Source: Furcasterigmium furcatum (taxonomy: Eukaryota > Ascomycota > Sordariomycetes > Glomerellales > Plectosphaerellaceae). From it: DNA of 64,000 bases. Below are positions 32,956 through 44,912 of the stretch, one piece after another. Each line of letters begins with the position of its first letter. Positions within the stretch are counted from its first letter, which is position 1. The position numbers and the translations under genes are program-made. Below the pieces are notes generated by a model that did no database searches, had not been told where the DNA came from, and worked only from the letters and a program-made list of their open reading frames with translations. Where the stretch lies: positions 1,619,831-1,683,830 of the forward strand of contig BCIA01000002.1 in assembly GCA_001599815.1 (NCBI GenBank), written 5' to 3'.

Positions 32956-34305
32956 TCAACTGGATGGCTGGACAGAGCTGAATTTTGCTGCGACCCAGTT
33001 CGCCCCGTACTCCTCATACTCCTGTTTCGTGACGCACAGGGAGGCAAGATCCGGGTGTTGAGCGAGGTTGGCGCCACCCTGCCATGTGCTCGTGATGGGG
33101 TCCTCGGGCCTCGCGATTCTGACGATGCAGTCGCTCGGCACCCGCTTGAGCAGTTCCTTCTCGAGACGCTGGATGAAGCCCTCGAAGCAGGCGTTGCCGC
33201 CGATGACGACGATATTGGCCAGGAGACCGGGCCAGAGGCCGATGGGGACCTCGTTGAGGGACTGCATGACGATGTCAGCGAGGCCGGGCTGTTGCGATCC
33301 AATGTCGGAGGGGTGAAAGATGAGCTCCGGGACGGCGAAGCGCTCGTTTCGGAGCGTCATGATGTCCTCGTGCGCGTCGGCGGACTGGGCGGCCAGCTTG
33401 CGGGCCTTGGTGTGCATCTCCGGGTCGTACTCCCGCACGATGCCCTTGGAGCGGGCGTGGAAGTCGGGCAGGACGTAGTCCTTGGCGACACCGCCGCCGG
33501 TGAGGAAGGGTTCCCTCTTTTCGCCTCGAGTTCCCTTCCAGGATTTTTCCATGTCGCCGTCAAAGTCGAGCGACACGTAGCAAGCCTGTTCCTTCATCTC
33601 GTTGACGATGTATGTGTCGTTACGCATATCAAAGTGTCGCAGCGAGAGGAGACGGGCGAGGTAGTTGGTCAAGAGCTTGCCGCCCACTTCGAGTCGGCGG
33701 ACGGCGGAGTGGAGGGGCTGCCCCTGTAGGAGCGGCATGACAGTCGTCTGGGAGTAGCCGGAGTCGATGACCAGCATGATCTCGGCAGGGAGTTTCGGTA
33801 CGAAGTCGGCGTCGCGGGGGGTCTGGAGGACCGCCTGGACGTCGTGGTAGGCGTTGAAGGCGGCGCCGGGTCCGCGGTAGTAGCTCGCGAAGCCGAACTC
33901 CTCGAAGACGACCTGGTCGCAGTTGGACTGCAGGGCGGGCAGCGAGTTGGGCTGCTCGGCGAGGAGCAGCCTCGTCTCCGACGGGTCGCATTTCTGCGGC
34001 GCCTTGTCGTCGACGAACTCGCGGTCCCAGATCTCCTTCTGGGCCTCCCAGTTGACGATGAAGCCCTTCTCGACCGGCCTACGGAACTGGATCTCTCCAA
34101 AGTCCCGGCATTTTTCAAGCTCGGAGGCCACGTAGAGCTTCCTGCTACGGTCGCGGGCGATGCAGTTCGGGATGACGCGGGGGGCGGCGTCGGCGGTGCC
34201 GTCGTCGGTCACGAAGCCGGCCTTGAGGGTGTAGCCGCCATTGTCGAGGACAAGTGTTCGTGTGGGAGGAGGGGGGCCCGCGGATCTCCTCTTCTTGGGC
34301 GGCAT
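32956..34305 (-). CDS. arp6: Actin-related protein 6 (SWR1 complex subunit)
   Basis: An intronless frame of 449 residues. The basic N-terminus MPPKKRR is followed by the actin phosphate-1 loop, seen as LVLDNGGYTLKAGF. Further actin-fold blocks are VIDSGYSQTTVMPLLQG, VGGKLLTNYLARLLS and IVVIGGNACFEGF. ARP6 is a nuclear subunit of the SWR1 remodeller that deposits histone H2A.Z. Identity as ARP6 rather than actin or ARP5 rests on length, the FRRPVEKGFIVNWEAQKEIWD block and the FFEEFGF-like segment (here VFEEFGFASYYRGPGAAF). Confidence 0.9.
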   Translation of the reverse strand: MPPKKRRSAGPPPPTRTLVLDNGGYTLKAGFVTDDGTADAAPRVIPNCIARDRSRKLYVASELEKCRDFGEIQFRRPVEKGFIVNWEAQKEIWDREFVDDKAPQKCDPSETRLLLAEQPNSLPALQSNCDQVVFEEFGFASYYRGPGAAFNAYHDVQAVLQTPRDADFVPKLPAEIMLVIDSGYSQTTVMPLLQGQPLHSAVRRLEVGGKLLTNYLARLLSLRHFDMRNDTYIVNEMKEQACYVSLDFDGDMEKSWKGTRGEKREPFLTGGGVAKDYVLPDFHARSKGIVREYDPEMHTKARKLAAQSADAHEDIMTLRNERFAVPELIFHPSDIGSQQPGLADIVMQSLNEVPIGLWPGLLANIVVIGGNACFEGFIQRLEKELLKRVPSDCIVRIARPEDPITSTWQGGANLAQHPDLASLCVTKQEYEEYGANWVAAKFSSVQPSS

Positions 34306-35046
34306 TGTCTGCTCTTCGGGGGGTAGAGCACGAGCAGGCGGGCGGGGGGAAAGGGAGGGAAGAGCCGAGGTGTAGGTCGGGTGGGAGCTGTTTCGAAGCT
34401 TCGAAAATATGTCGGAACAAGCTGCGGCGACGAGAACTGAAGCTGCCCCGAACCCGAAGGAAGGTGGGCGAGTGGGTTCGCGTGGCTGGTGGAGGGGCCG
34501 CTGTGGCGGTTGGGCGGGTGGGTTTAGTGGCTGAGTTATGCTCTGGCCGCCCCTGGAATGATCGACGGACCTGCATCGTATCCTTCGCGTTCACCATTGC
34601 AGATCTCCCAACCGTCGCAGACCGCTCCCAGACTAAGATCCCGACCATGCATCATCAAGCCCTGCCGTCATTGGGAGTGCCTCTGATTTTCGTCATCTCA
34701 TGACTGTCAATCCCGTTGGGGATTTGCTCAGCCCTGCCCAGCACCAAGACATTCTTCCTCCATCGGAAATCCTCCAGCTCAATTAGGATTTAGTGTCCAA
34801 GAGATCTCCCTTAGGCGGCACTTAGCGTCGCGGGTTAAGCAATCATATCTCTTCGTTCCACGCATTGCTCGGGTGCCATAACAGCCCTGCCGTCATAGTG
34901 CAGAGCGTTCCTGAGAATGAAGTCAAGGAATTGAGTATATAAGGCGTCGTGAAGAGACCTTTGGGGATGCATTCGTAGTTCCAAGTCATCAAGACGATGA
35001 AGTCTCAAGATTTGATCTCAAACCGTCTTTCACTACCTATTTCAAC
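34306..35046. other. Divergent promoter region, ARP6 and beta-lactamase-like gene
   Basis: 741 bases between starts. A TATA element for the plus-strand gene lies at 34936. The side near ARP6 is G-rich on the plus strand. Confidence 0.5.
34936..34943 (+). promoter_or_regulatory. TATA box of the beta-lactamase-like gene
   Basis: Sequence tatataag, about 104 bases before the ATG at 35047. Spacing fits a fungal core promoter with a leader of about 70 bases. Confidence 0.5.
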
Positions 35047-36964
35047 ATGAAGTCTCTCGCCCTCATCCCAACGATCCTCTCGGCTCTCCCTCTCGCGGCG
35101 GCAGACCTATCTTGCCGGCCTGAAGGTCCCGTGGTCCCGCGGCCGGTCGGTGTCGGGGAGTCGAAGACCGTCACAGATGCCGGCTCCAAGCTCACCTCGA
35201 GCCTCGACAAGGCCGTTGCCGGCGACATCAAAGCCGGCTGGGCCGTAGAGAACACGACCTTCTCCCTTGCTGTCGTGAGCATTGACCAAGAAGACCCGGG
35301 CGTGCCCCTCTGGGAGTACCATCATCTCGCCGAGGCCAACGTCAATGGGACCAAAAGTCTCAACAGGGACACCCAGTATCTTATTGGATCGGTGTCCAAG
35401 GCGTTTTCCGACTTGGCTCTGCTCAAGAGCGGGCTGAACTTGGATGATCCTGTTACCAAGTTCTTGCCGGAGCTGAGGAACTGCTCGTCCCCGGTCAACT
35501 GGCAGGCAATCACTCTGCGAACTCTTGGGAACCATCTCGCTGGTGTCCCTTCCAACTGTATGTATCATCTGCCTGGTTGACCCCCCAAACTCTTCGTGTC
35601 TAACTGTTCACTAGATGGCTTTTCTGAATATGCCTTCCTGGGTGAAGTCTTCCAGTCTTTGGGCTTCCCGTCTCTCGAGCCCAGTGACTACCCCCTCTGC
35701 GGCGTCATCGGGTTGAGCGAAGGTTGCACGAAAGAGAGTAAGTCTATCCTTCAACGCTATTTCTTCCACCTTGATACTTACAAGTCTACCTGCAGCGCTC
35801 TTGAAAGGACTGGCCAGCGCCATACCCGTCACTGCTGTTGGAGAGCGGCCCGCCTACTCCAACCTCGCGTTCACCCTCATCAGCCTCGCGATCCAGGAGG
35901 CAACTGGGAAAAACTACACTGCTCAGATCGCGGACTACATCGCAGAGCCCCTGGGTCTGACAACCACGTTCCCCAGCCCAGGTGACTCCGAGAAGGCCGT
36001 CATCCCGCCGGTCGAAAACTCCTGGGGTAGCGACTACGGCCTCAACGCCCCGGCCGGCGGTCTCGTATCGACCCTCTCCGACATCAGCAAGTTCTCGCAC
36101 TCGATCCTCTCCCGCAAGGCCCTCTCTCCCTCCCAGACCCGCGCCTGGCTCAAGCCAGACAGTCTCACCGGGTCTCTCCACACCCTTGTCGGCCTGCCCT
36201 GGGAGATCTACCGCCCCCCAGGCCTCCTCGCAGACCACCCCTCGTACGTGCCGACCATCTACGCCAAGTCAGGCGGCGCCTACGGCTACCGCGCCCAGAT
36301 CGGCCTCCTCGACTCCCACGGCGTGGCGTTCGTCCTCCTCACAGCAGGCGACATGCAAGCACTCCCGTACCTGTACGACGCCATGCTGGCCACCTTCGTC
36401 CCAGCCGTGGACGCGGTCTCCCGAGACCAGGCAGAGCAGCAACTCGCCCGCAACTTCTCTTCTCACGGATGCACAGCGCCGCCCAGCTCCTCGCCAGGCG
36501 GAAACAGCACTGACGACGCAGATGCCTGCGTCCAGGCCACGCTATCCCTCAACTCATCCATTGAGCTGACCGCCCTCACGCGCGGCGGGCAGGACATCCT
36601 CGCGGGCCTGACCGTGCTCTGGGAGAACACCATCGGCTCGCAGCTGTCGCCGATCGAGCCCTCGTACCAGCTCTACCCGACCGAGGACGTGCAGAGGGCC
36701 GAGTTGCCCGACGGCCGCAAGGTTACGCGCGAGGCGTGGCGGTTCTGGCTCACGTCGATCTGGAGCGATCCCTCGCTGTCTGAGCTGCCCGGCCAGGGCA
36801 CAGGGTCGAAGGATTGCACGAGCTGGACGCTGAATGACTGGATTCACTACGGTTCGCAGCCTATCGACCGGGTTGTTGTCGTGAGGGATGCAGAGACGGG
36901 CGAGGTTGTTGGGCTGGATGTGCCCTTCTTGCGGTCTGGGTTGTTGGCGCCGGACGACGAGTAG
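35047..36964 (+). CDS. Secreted beta-lactamase-like serine hydrolase
   Basis: Three exons (35047-35557, 35615-35737, 35796-36964) give 600 residues. Residues 1-19 are a signal peptide with cleavage after AAA. The class C beta-lactamase/transpeptidase fold shows SVSK (nucleophile Ser near 115, Lys near 118), the YSN triad near 232 and the KSGG strand near 369. The C-terminal 170 residues form an extra domain usual in fungal members. These secreted enzymes hydrolyse esters, amides or lactones and sometimes sit in metabolite clusters; no such cluster is evident here. The active-site motifs are intact. Substrate unknown. Confidence 0.88.
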
Positions 36965-38241
36965 GAGAGCGCAGCATGACTTGAAGAAGGACAGGCTACA
37001 TTGGATGCGCATTAATATTCTTCAGCTTTGTATAACTACATTACGCATATTCATTGCTTCATTAGAAGATCAGGGCGAGTTACATGAAGTTTAGGCATTA
37101 TCTCGAAATACGCAGCTCGAAAATACGTATCAAAACATGCTGTGCAGGTGTCAGGAAGAAAAGGCTCAAGACATCCTTCAGGCATTCATTCCTCTGTTGC
37201 GGGGAGTTGGACGTCCAGTGCCAAGCAACACCTCGATGCATGCGCCTCCCGAATCTGGTGATCCCCTATTTCTGCGGGTAATTGCGCATCGACTGGGATT
37301 GGACGGGTATCGAGACTCCCACACCACCGGGTGATTCACCCACCTCGGGACGAAGACAGGACGTGGTAACTAACCGCACAAGAAGGGCTTGTGTCTCGTC
37401 GTCAATTATGTGATTGATAAGAAACACACCGACTCGGAACTGGCAGTTTCCCCGGGCCGCCAGAGCCGGCTCAACCCCTTCTCCAAATCCATCCCACCCC
37501 CTGAGTCTTGCCCCCCTATTCGCCTTTGTCGAGCCAGCCTCTCCCCCTTCTCCCGATGGCCCTCCCGTTCGATGGCGTCTTTGACGCGAGCCCCGCCATC
37601 GAAGATAGCGTTAAGCCCGATCGAGGGCGCCCGAGTCGGCATGCAAATCCCTCATTCCCACCCCTCCACCGGGCGGAAGCACATGGGTTGACAGGCTGGA
37701 CCCTGGCGACCTGCGCATACCGACGATCGCCGGCAGCTGGAGCTGTCTTTTTTTCTGAAGGCCCTCAATGCCAAAGCGGCGTTCACGCTCAAAGAAGCCT
37801 CAGAGCTTGACTGACGTGCTCGACTTGTTCCCCATTCTCGTACGTAAGTGGCCCTCTCAACCTAAAGCCCAGGCTTTGTCTCCATTAAGTTCCATGTACT
37901 CGGCTTTACCTTTGGGCGGGCAACCTCGGAGACTCGGGAACCCTGGTACTTTCTACTAGTCAGGTCTAAGTGTCGTTGATATTGTTGCCCCTCCATCAGA
38001 TAAGTATGGACTCTGGATGCGCCGTCGCCGCCCTTTTTCTCTGTCGTGATGCCCTCCCCCTTCTCACCACTTTCTCTCGTTCCTGGTGATTCCGCGATCG
38101 ATCTCCTGTAACCAGCCGAGACTGCATCTGTCTCCTGGGCCCGAGGCTTCTGTCCCCCAGCCCTCCGCTCTGAGCACCACCACTCCTCATCGACGACATC
38201 TACAACCTCGCGGGCTCCCTCGGCCTCAACCTCACTCGACC
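36965..38241. other. Intergenic, upstream of the aldo-keto reductase
   Basis: About 1.3 kb. AT-rich just after the beta-lactamase-like gene, then a pyrimidine-rich leader (about 38030-38240) before the reductase ATG. No gene is supported. Confidence 0.5.
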
Positions 38242-39558
38242 ATGGCCCCCGTCGCCCGCGCTGCGGCGCCGCCTCTCTCCCAGGTCATCCCTCCTCTCAT
38301 CCTGGGAACAGCGACCTTCAACCACCAGTACCACCCCAACCCGAACCTCAACCTCTCCCTCCCAATCCTCGCCCGCGCCCTCGACCTCGGCGTCACGGCC
38401 ATCGACACTTCCCCCTACTACGGCCCCTCCGAGCGCCTCCTCGGCGCCGCCCTCCGCTCCCTCCGCCCCGACCGCTCATCCCTCTTCCTCATCACAAAGG
38501 CCGGCCGCGTCGGACCCTCCGCCTTCGACTACTCCCCCGCCCACGTCGCCCACTCCGTCCGCCGCTCCCTCGCCCGCCTCAACACCTCCCACCTCGACCT
38601 CGTCCACTGCCACGACGTCGAGTTCCTGCCCCCCTCCTCCGTCCTCGCCGCCGTCCGCGAGCTCCGCCGCCTCCGCGACGACCACAACCTCCTCCGCTAC
38701 GTCGGCATCTCCGGCTACCCCCTCCCCGTCCTCGCCTCCCTCGCCGAGTACATCCTCGCAGAGACAGGCGAGCCCATCGACTGCGTCCAGTCCTACTCCC
38801 ACTTCTGCCTCCAGAACACCGCCCTCGCCGCCCCCGACCTCCTCGCCCGCTTCCGCGCCGCCGGCGTCTCCGTCGTCACAAACGCCTCCATGCTCTCCAT
38901 GGGCCTCCTCACCACCCGCGGCGCCGACGCCGGGCCCCAGGCCTCCTGGCACCCCGCCCCCCGCCCCCTGCGGCGGAAATGCACCGACCTGGCACCCATC
39001 GCCCAGGCCGCCGGCGAGAAGCTCGAGGACGTCGCCCTGCGCTGGGCAATGGGTACATGGGCCCGGAAGGGCGCGGATCTCGGCACAAGCGCGGGGATGG
39101 ACGTCGCCGCCTCCGCGACGGGCGCACACTCCGCAGGGACGACGAGGGTGGGCGTCAGCGTGCTCGGCGTCACGAACGCCCGGGAGCTGGACGACACGTG
39201 GCTCGCGTGGCGCGACGCGATGCACGAGCTGGCCGTCGAGACGCGCGCGGCGGGCGAGCCGCTGACCCCGGAGGACCAGGCCGTTGTCGCCCGCGGGGAC
39301 AAGGTCCGCCGCCTCGTCGAGGAGGACATGTGGCCCTCGCTGGGCGAGTGGCGCGACTACAGCTGGGACAGCCCGCAGGAGGGCTACGTCAACTCGCGGC
39401 GCGAGTTCGGCGTGCTCCCCGAGGACTTTGACGAGGTCCCCGTCGGGGGCGCCGCGGAGGAGCAGGACCCCGGGCCCGTGTCCGAGGCCGCAGCGCACTC
39501 GATCGAGGCCCCGGCTGGCCTCAAGCCCGCCCTGGGCGTCGCGGGCGCGCTGGCGTAG
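38242..39558 (+). CDS. Aldo-keto reductase, D-arabinose 1-dehydrogenase (Ara2)-like
   Basis: An intronless gene of 438 residues from the first ATG (MAPVARAAAPP); the frame is open further upstream but without ATG. The TIM-barrel signatures are LILGTATFNHQY, AIDTSPYYGPSERLLG (Asp and Tyr of the tetrad), LITKAGRVG (Lys) and LDLVHCHDVEF (His). All four catalytic residues are present. Ara2-type enzymes oxidise D-arabinose with NAD as the step before the erythroascorbate lactone. The C-terminal 80 residues are acidic and low-complexity. Codons are strongly C-ending, which leaves a long antisense open frame. The precise sugar is inferred. Confidence 0.86.
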   Translation: MAPVARAAAPPLSQVIPPLILGTATFNHQYHPNPNLNLSLPILARALDLGVTAIDTSPYYGPSERLLGAALRSLRPDRSSLFLITKAGRVGPSAFDYSPAHVAHSVRRSLARLNTSHLDLVHCHDVEFLPPSSVLAAVRELRRLRDDHNLLRYVGISGYPLPVLASLAEYILAETGEPIDCVQSYSHFCLQNTALAAPDLLARFRAAGVSVVTNASMLSMGLLTTRGADAGPQASWHPAPRPLRRKCTDLAPIAQAAGEKLEDVALRWAMGTWARKGADLGTSAGMDVAASATGAHSAGTTRVGVSVLGVTNARELDDTWLAWRDAMHELAVETRAAGEPLTPEDQAVVARGDKVRRLVEEDMWPSLGEWRDYSWDSPQEGYVNSRREFGVLPEDFDEVPVGGAAEEQDPGPVSEAAAHSIEAPAGLKPALGVAGALA

Positions 39559-39889
39559 CGATTAATGACGGGGGAGATATAGACACACACACACACACGA
39601 CATGATGGTTCATCTCGATAGACTTGCATTGCTTTATCCAGCCAGGGGCGACTAGCGAATAATGTACACACAGTGCAGCGTCGCGTGAGCAGATCTACCA
39701 TACTCCAGAATTTGTGCCGCCGAAATTCACTTGTAACGCCCAAACTTCCGTGAAGTCATCCTCTTACCAGAAAATCTGGCATGTATGCAAAGGCCCGCCC
39801 GCCGCTGTTCATCATCAAATGTACCTCCAAGTGCTTCCAATCTGCACACTGGCCGTCCTCTCCCTCTCCCTTCAAACGTTGCGACTTAT
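39559..39889. other. Convergent 3' region with AC microsatellite
   Basis: 331 bases between the stops of the reductase and SIP5. Contains the dinucleotide repeat at 39583 and no coding signal. Confidence 0.5.
39583..39598. repeat. (AC)8 microsatellite
   Basis: Eight perfect AC units just after the stop of the aldo-keto reductase. Confidence 0.9.
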
Positions 39890-42498
39890 TTAATGCGTAA
39901 TGGCCGGCGACCTCTCGAGGACGTTGTGGCCACCCAGCTGCTTCGACTCGCCATCACCCTCGAGGGCTGCAGGTGTCTCGGGCGTGATCATGAGCTGCGG
40001 TGTGCCGAGATCGCTGTTTGGGGTGACGTCCAGGCTGCTGCTGTCGCCGTGCTCCTCAGGAACCTCGTGGATGACAGGCGGCTTCAGCGTACCGGTGCTC
40101 CTGACATCTTCAGCGTGTTCGGCTTGTGGTGCCTCGTCGTCGCCCTTCTTGGTCGTGGTGTCTCTGCCCTCGCCCTCGGTGCGAACAGCCTCTCCGTTCT
40201 CGAGGTCGACACCAACCATCTCAGCCAGGCTGCGGAAGTTGAACATGGGCTCGTTGGCGTCCCGATCCGCCTCCTCGTTGCGACCGACGCTGGTTCCGCT
40301 GGCACGAGGGTCCGTGCTGAGGTGGCCCTGGTTCGTGAAGCTTCCGGCTGCGCTATCGGCCAGAGACGACGATATGGAGGAGGCATTGCTCATCTGCCTA
40401 AGATGCGACGGCCCACGGCTTGGGGTGGGGATGGGCAGCGACGGAGAGGTGCTCGAGCTGGCCTGCTGCGCATGGTTGTCCGCAGCTTCGGCCTCAGCAG
40501 CTGGTCGATCGACCCCCTTGCCCTTGTCCGCCACGTTGATGTTCGAAGAGGATGCTGTCGGGCTCGTCCTCTCGCTGCTCTTAGCAGAAGACGTAGCCTG
40601 CGCACTCTGCACTGTGGCTTCCATGCGCAGGTTGCTCGCCGCAGAGTTACCACGGCGCCGGCCGAGGCCAAGGGAAAGGCTACTGCTGGTGGCAGAGCTT
40701 CCACCTCCATAGACGCTTCCCTGCTTTTCCGCCTTCTTGGCGGCCTTGCGCTCTTCCTTGAGGCGCTTCTTCGCCTCCTTGCGCTCAGCCTTCTCCTGCT
40801 TGCGAGCACGCTCTTCTTCGGCCGCAAGAGACAGCCTTACGGCTTCCATGAACATCATATCTTCAAGCTCCTCCATGCGCGACCTCCTTCCGGTGCCGCG
40901 GCCAGAAGACCCCCTAGGTCCCGGCTCTGGGCCGTTGGGATCTCCCTCCTGCACGCCGGGCGATTCTTCTCCGGCATTGCCAGACGAAGCACCCTGTCCC
41001 GTGTTCCGTCGGCTGAACCGACCGGGGCGGAAACCGAAACCACGCGACCGATCTTCATTGTTGCCGATGAGGAACGCCGCAGTGTGCAGAGCGGTCGCCG
41101 CAGCCGCCCGCCGAGCCTGATGAGCACGTTGAGCTGCAAGCTTCGTGGACCAGTCCGGGCGGACACGATCGGTGGTTATGACATTGGGCGCATTGGCCGA
41201 CAGGCTCTGCGCCCGCCTCCTATTCCCGGGCGGGGATCCAGGCGACAGAGTCGAGTTGAGACTGCTTTGCGACGACATGGCAGTGCTCATGGAGCTCAGG
41301 GGCGGCATCGCGTAGGTGAGGCCCCGGCGGAAAGGGGGCGCCTCGTATGTCACGCCAAACTCGGCCTGCTGACAGTAGGGGCACTGCGCAGGCTCCGACA
41401 CAAGCATTTCGGGATCGCGGGTTTCTTCGGGGCTGTTGGCGCCGTCGTTGTCGCCGCCGTGGTGCTCAGGGAAATGCGGATCGGGTCGCTTGATCTGGAC
41501 GAAGCACTCGCTGCAAATAGCCTGGTCACAGCAGCGGGTGTGGTTAAGGAAGGGAGGATAATACAAGAAGCAGATGGGACATTCCGATGCGTCTTTGTAC
41601 AGCGCAACCTCGAGAGGCTGGCCGTTGACGAAAGGGTCGGGGGGGAAGCTGATCTCGCGAGGGGTGATGTCCGAGGACGAATTGTTGCGAGAACCGCCGC
41701 TGAGGGCGGCGGCGAGTGCCTTCGCCCGGGGCTTGAAGGGCGAACCACTCCTCAGAGGGTTCAACGATGTCGGCGAAGCCAGAGCTGAGTTGGCATTTCC
41801 GGTCGACGCGCTCCCATTCGAGCCCGTCGAGAGCGTTCGAGGGCCCATGGGCACGGTCAGGTTGGCGAGGTTCTGTGAGGAGGCATTCGGTGATTGGGGT
41901 TTCGGGATGAATTCGTCAGGTGGTTGCTCGTCCGCGGCCGGGATGGGGAGGCCCCGACCGGCACACACAAGCTGGTATTCGGTCCAGTTGTCCTCCTTGT
42001 CGTTCAGACCCCTCCAGAAGGGGGCGATTTTCCGTTCGATCTGGAAGGCCGCAGCCGTTAGCAACTTGAACTGGAATGGTCCGTGTCCCTCGAGGCGCTC
42101 ACCTGTAATTGTCTGACGATCTGCTTGCTGAAATCCTCTGGGCCAGTGTATGTTCCAAGCGTGACCAAGTAGCCTCCATCGACATGCTCCTCCTTGAGGC
42201 TCTTCTCGCGCTCTGCCTCGCGAGCGGCCCTATCGCGCTCTAACTTCCGGGCCTCTCTCTCCTGTCTTGTTTCTCGTCGTTCGTACGGCGCATCTTCTCG
42301 ATTGTTGGAGGATCCGGTGTTTCCGAGGCCAAGAAGACTGAGCTCGCCTCTGCCGAAGCGACTCTGCCGGTTCCTGTGCCTATCCGACTGTTCCGGGGCG
42401 TTGGAGCTTGACGCGGGGTCGTGCGAGGGGACTTGGGAGAGGCGATTGGGGTGGCTCGACCCTTCAGGGCGAGCTTCCTTCGTGCTCTGGTTGCCCAT
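39890..42498 (-). CDS. sip5: SIP5-like protein
   Basis: Two exons (42498-42103, 42040-39890; 62-base intron with a CTAAC branch) give 848 residues. The start MGNQST fits an N-myristoylation signal. The conserved core reads VDGGYLVTLGTYTGPEDFSKQIVRQLQ, then IERKIAPFWRGLND across the splice. A zinc-binding RING-like segment follows near 314 (CPICFLYYP, CCDQAICSECF), with a later CPYCQ. The remainder is long, Ser-rich and disordered, with a Glu/Lys/Arg coiled-coil region. In yeast Sip5 interacts with Snf1 kinase and the Reg1/Glc7 phosphatase. An acceptor nearer the donor would make an intron of only 32-38 bases, so I chose the longer one. Confidence 0.87.
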
Positions 42499-44912
42499 AT
42501 TGTCTGATGTCGAAGAGACAATGGCCGAGGGGCGGGGTTGTGTTCGGAGTGCGCAGACGGAAGTCTGAGCGGATCGTCGGGATCGCCGGGAAGAGTTGGC
42601 AATGACACCACAAATTTGGAGATGCGGGCTGTGGCGCTTAGGGCCTCTTCGGGGTGCAACGGCGACAAGCGCAGAATTGAGGGAGTGTTTGCGCGGGATC
42701 TGGGCGAAGCGCTGTAATCTTTGCGGGATTACTGCCTCGCGAAAGGGGTCGCTCGGGACAAAGAAGGGCGAGGTGATTCGGGGGGTGTTGGAAAGACCGC
42801 AGATGCAGTGATAGTGTTGGATCCTTTGATGGCCACCGAGCGCAGGTTAACAATGCATCCTTCGAGCTGGCATTCAAGCCTGCATCGCGAGGATCGATGT
42901 GAGGGGAGTTGTCGTGGTCGAGGTACAAGGAGAGTCGTAAGCGGCTCTGCAGGTACGGAGAGTCTCGGCGCCTTGGGACGACTCCAGTCGTGGTGGAGCG
43001 AACAAGAGCGAATGATGGCCTGTAGGGGACGGGCGATGGAATGTTAATGCTGACGTCGGTTGGCAAAATTGGTCGGGCGATGCCGTCAATGCGCCAGGGA
43101 GAATCGAGTGTTGGGTGTCGATTCAAGTTGAGATGAGTCGGCCAAGCCGTGCACGCAGGGCCGAGGAGCGGGCAGTGCGTGCGTGCGAGCGTGTGAGCGA
43201 GCCTGATGAATTGCGAGGACGCTGGATGGCTGGACCTGCTGGCGTGATGGGTGACCCTGTTCCTGTTTCCGCAGGGGATCTCGTCTTGGCTCGTCGTCAG
43301 TCTGGGCCTAGACGGGCGGGGTGGATACGATTTCCCCAGCAGGCGGTTCAGTTGTCCGGAGGGGGGCCCGAGGGTGCGTCTGGGGGACGCTGAATGAGCT
43401 GATAGCGCGGGTGAGATGCCTGTCGAGCCGGGGAAGCGGGAGGAGGCTGGGAGGGATTATTCTGCCTCTGTCGCGGGGCAAAGTCCGAAGTCTGGTGGGA
43501 GTCGGGAAGCTCGTCGGATCTCGCGGGCCTGGTCCTGAACTGGGAGATAAAAGAAGGAAGTTTTTTGCTGACGATATGACGAATCGATGAAAATAGACCG
43601 GGACGAGGGTGAGCAGGAACAGGGCGAAGATGGGTCTGTCCGCGTCAACCTTCGATGTCGATCTCCTTTGATGATGTCGGGTAGACGGGGAGGATGGTGA
43701 GGGGCCAGTTGACTGGTTGACCTGTGCTGATGACTGATTCCCTGATAAGTAGCGATACGGGGCGGGTGTTTCGGGGCGACGCTGAAAGGGTGCTAGCAGT
43801 GGGCAATGTGGGGATTTAGTGGATCACTGTGCTTCTCCGGGCGGGAAGGAGCAGTGGTTCATCGCGACTTCTGTTCAATCTGAGATGGAGCCTGAGAAGA
43901 GACATGGGAGACCGGAAAAAGAAGAAAGATCAAATGCTGAGGAAAGAGCAAGGAGAAGTGGGTATTCACCTCCTCATCAACGCGGTCAACATTTCCCTCT
44001 CGCCAGGCTATTCAAACCGGAATCTCTCTCCTGCATCCAGCCTCGCGTCGAGCTGACCGCTTCTCACACCCCCAACATTGTCCGCAAACAGTCACAAGCC
44101 AGTCACCTCACACGCCAGATCCTGAAGTCCGTCGCACCGTTCCTGTTCCTGACCATCACCAGTGCCGCCTCGATCAATCACAGTTGACCCTCAACCCCTT
44201 ATCGCCCGGTTCAGGCGCATTGCCGCCCCGACCTGTCTCACTCGGTGCCCGATGCCGGGCTGTTCTTCCTGTTGAGGACCTATACTTTATGCAGCACGTC
44301 CTTCGCCATGCCCGCGGTCTGACATCTCTGACAGGCAGATCCTGTGCTCCCAACCAGCGACATGGAACTTCCCGGCAATACGGACACGCTGCCACGTGGT
44401 TGGGCCTCCTCGTTTATGCTCAGCAGCCAGTCAAGGGCTGTGGGATTTATTGCGCTGCACAAGCTGAATTTGCGGTCTGCTTCACTCCCGCTAATACCGC
44501 AGCCTGATAACCCCCATGGAATGGAGGGCATGCGTGATGTGATGCCTTCTTGCGTTATCGCAAAGTCGTCTGTCACAAGGCCCTGACCCTGGAGACCCTG
44601 GAGATACGTTATCGACGATGTTTCTCAAACTCCCATCACGAGCCAGATCGATGCACCCAATATCATATCACGAGGGGACCCAAGGAGGGAGACCGCCAAG
44701 CTGGCTACAAGCGACTAAACGCCAGCAGGTTTCGGATTGGTCCAACGCTCGTCACCAGCGACGGATACGCCATTTGAACCGCTTTTGGCGTCGAACAACC
44801 ATTCCAGGTCATGGGGACAGGCACGACAAGGGGTAACATCCAGACCTCATTGCTCTACACACACTCTAATGGCGCTTTTCTATGATCATATCATCGTTAT
44901 CATGTCAGAAGA
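42499..44912. other. Intergenic, no gene seen
   Basis: 2.4 kb: the upstream region of SIP5 and the 3' flank of the sugar transporter. Purine-rich on the plus strand near SIP5 (42500-43600). Short frames only, and none resembles a known family. Confidence 0.45.

Noticed and set aside
38476..39498. 340-codon minus-strand frame opposite the aldo-keto reductase
   Set aside because: Composition is Gly/Ala/Val/Asp/Glu-only in character, a mirror of the C-ending codons of the real gene; it has no domain.
39785..41788. 667-codon plus-strand frame opposite SIP5
   Set aside because: SIP5 on the other strand has conserved motifs and a correct intron; this frame has none and is an antisense shadow.
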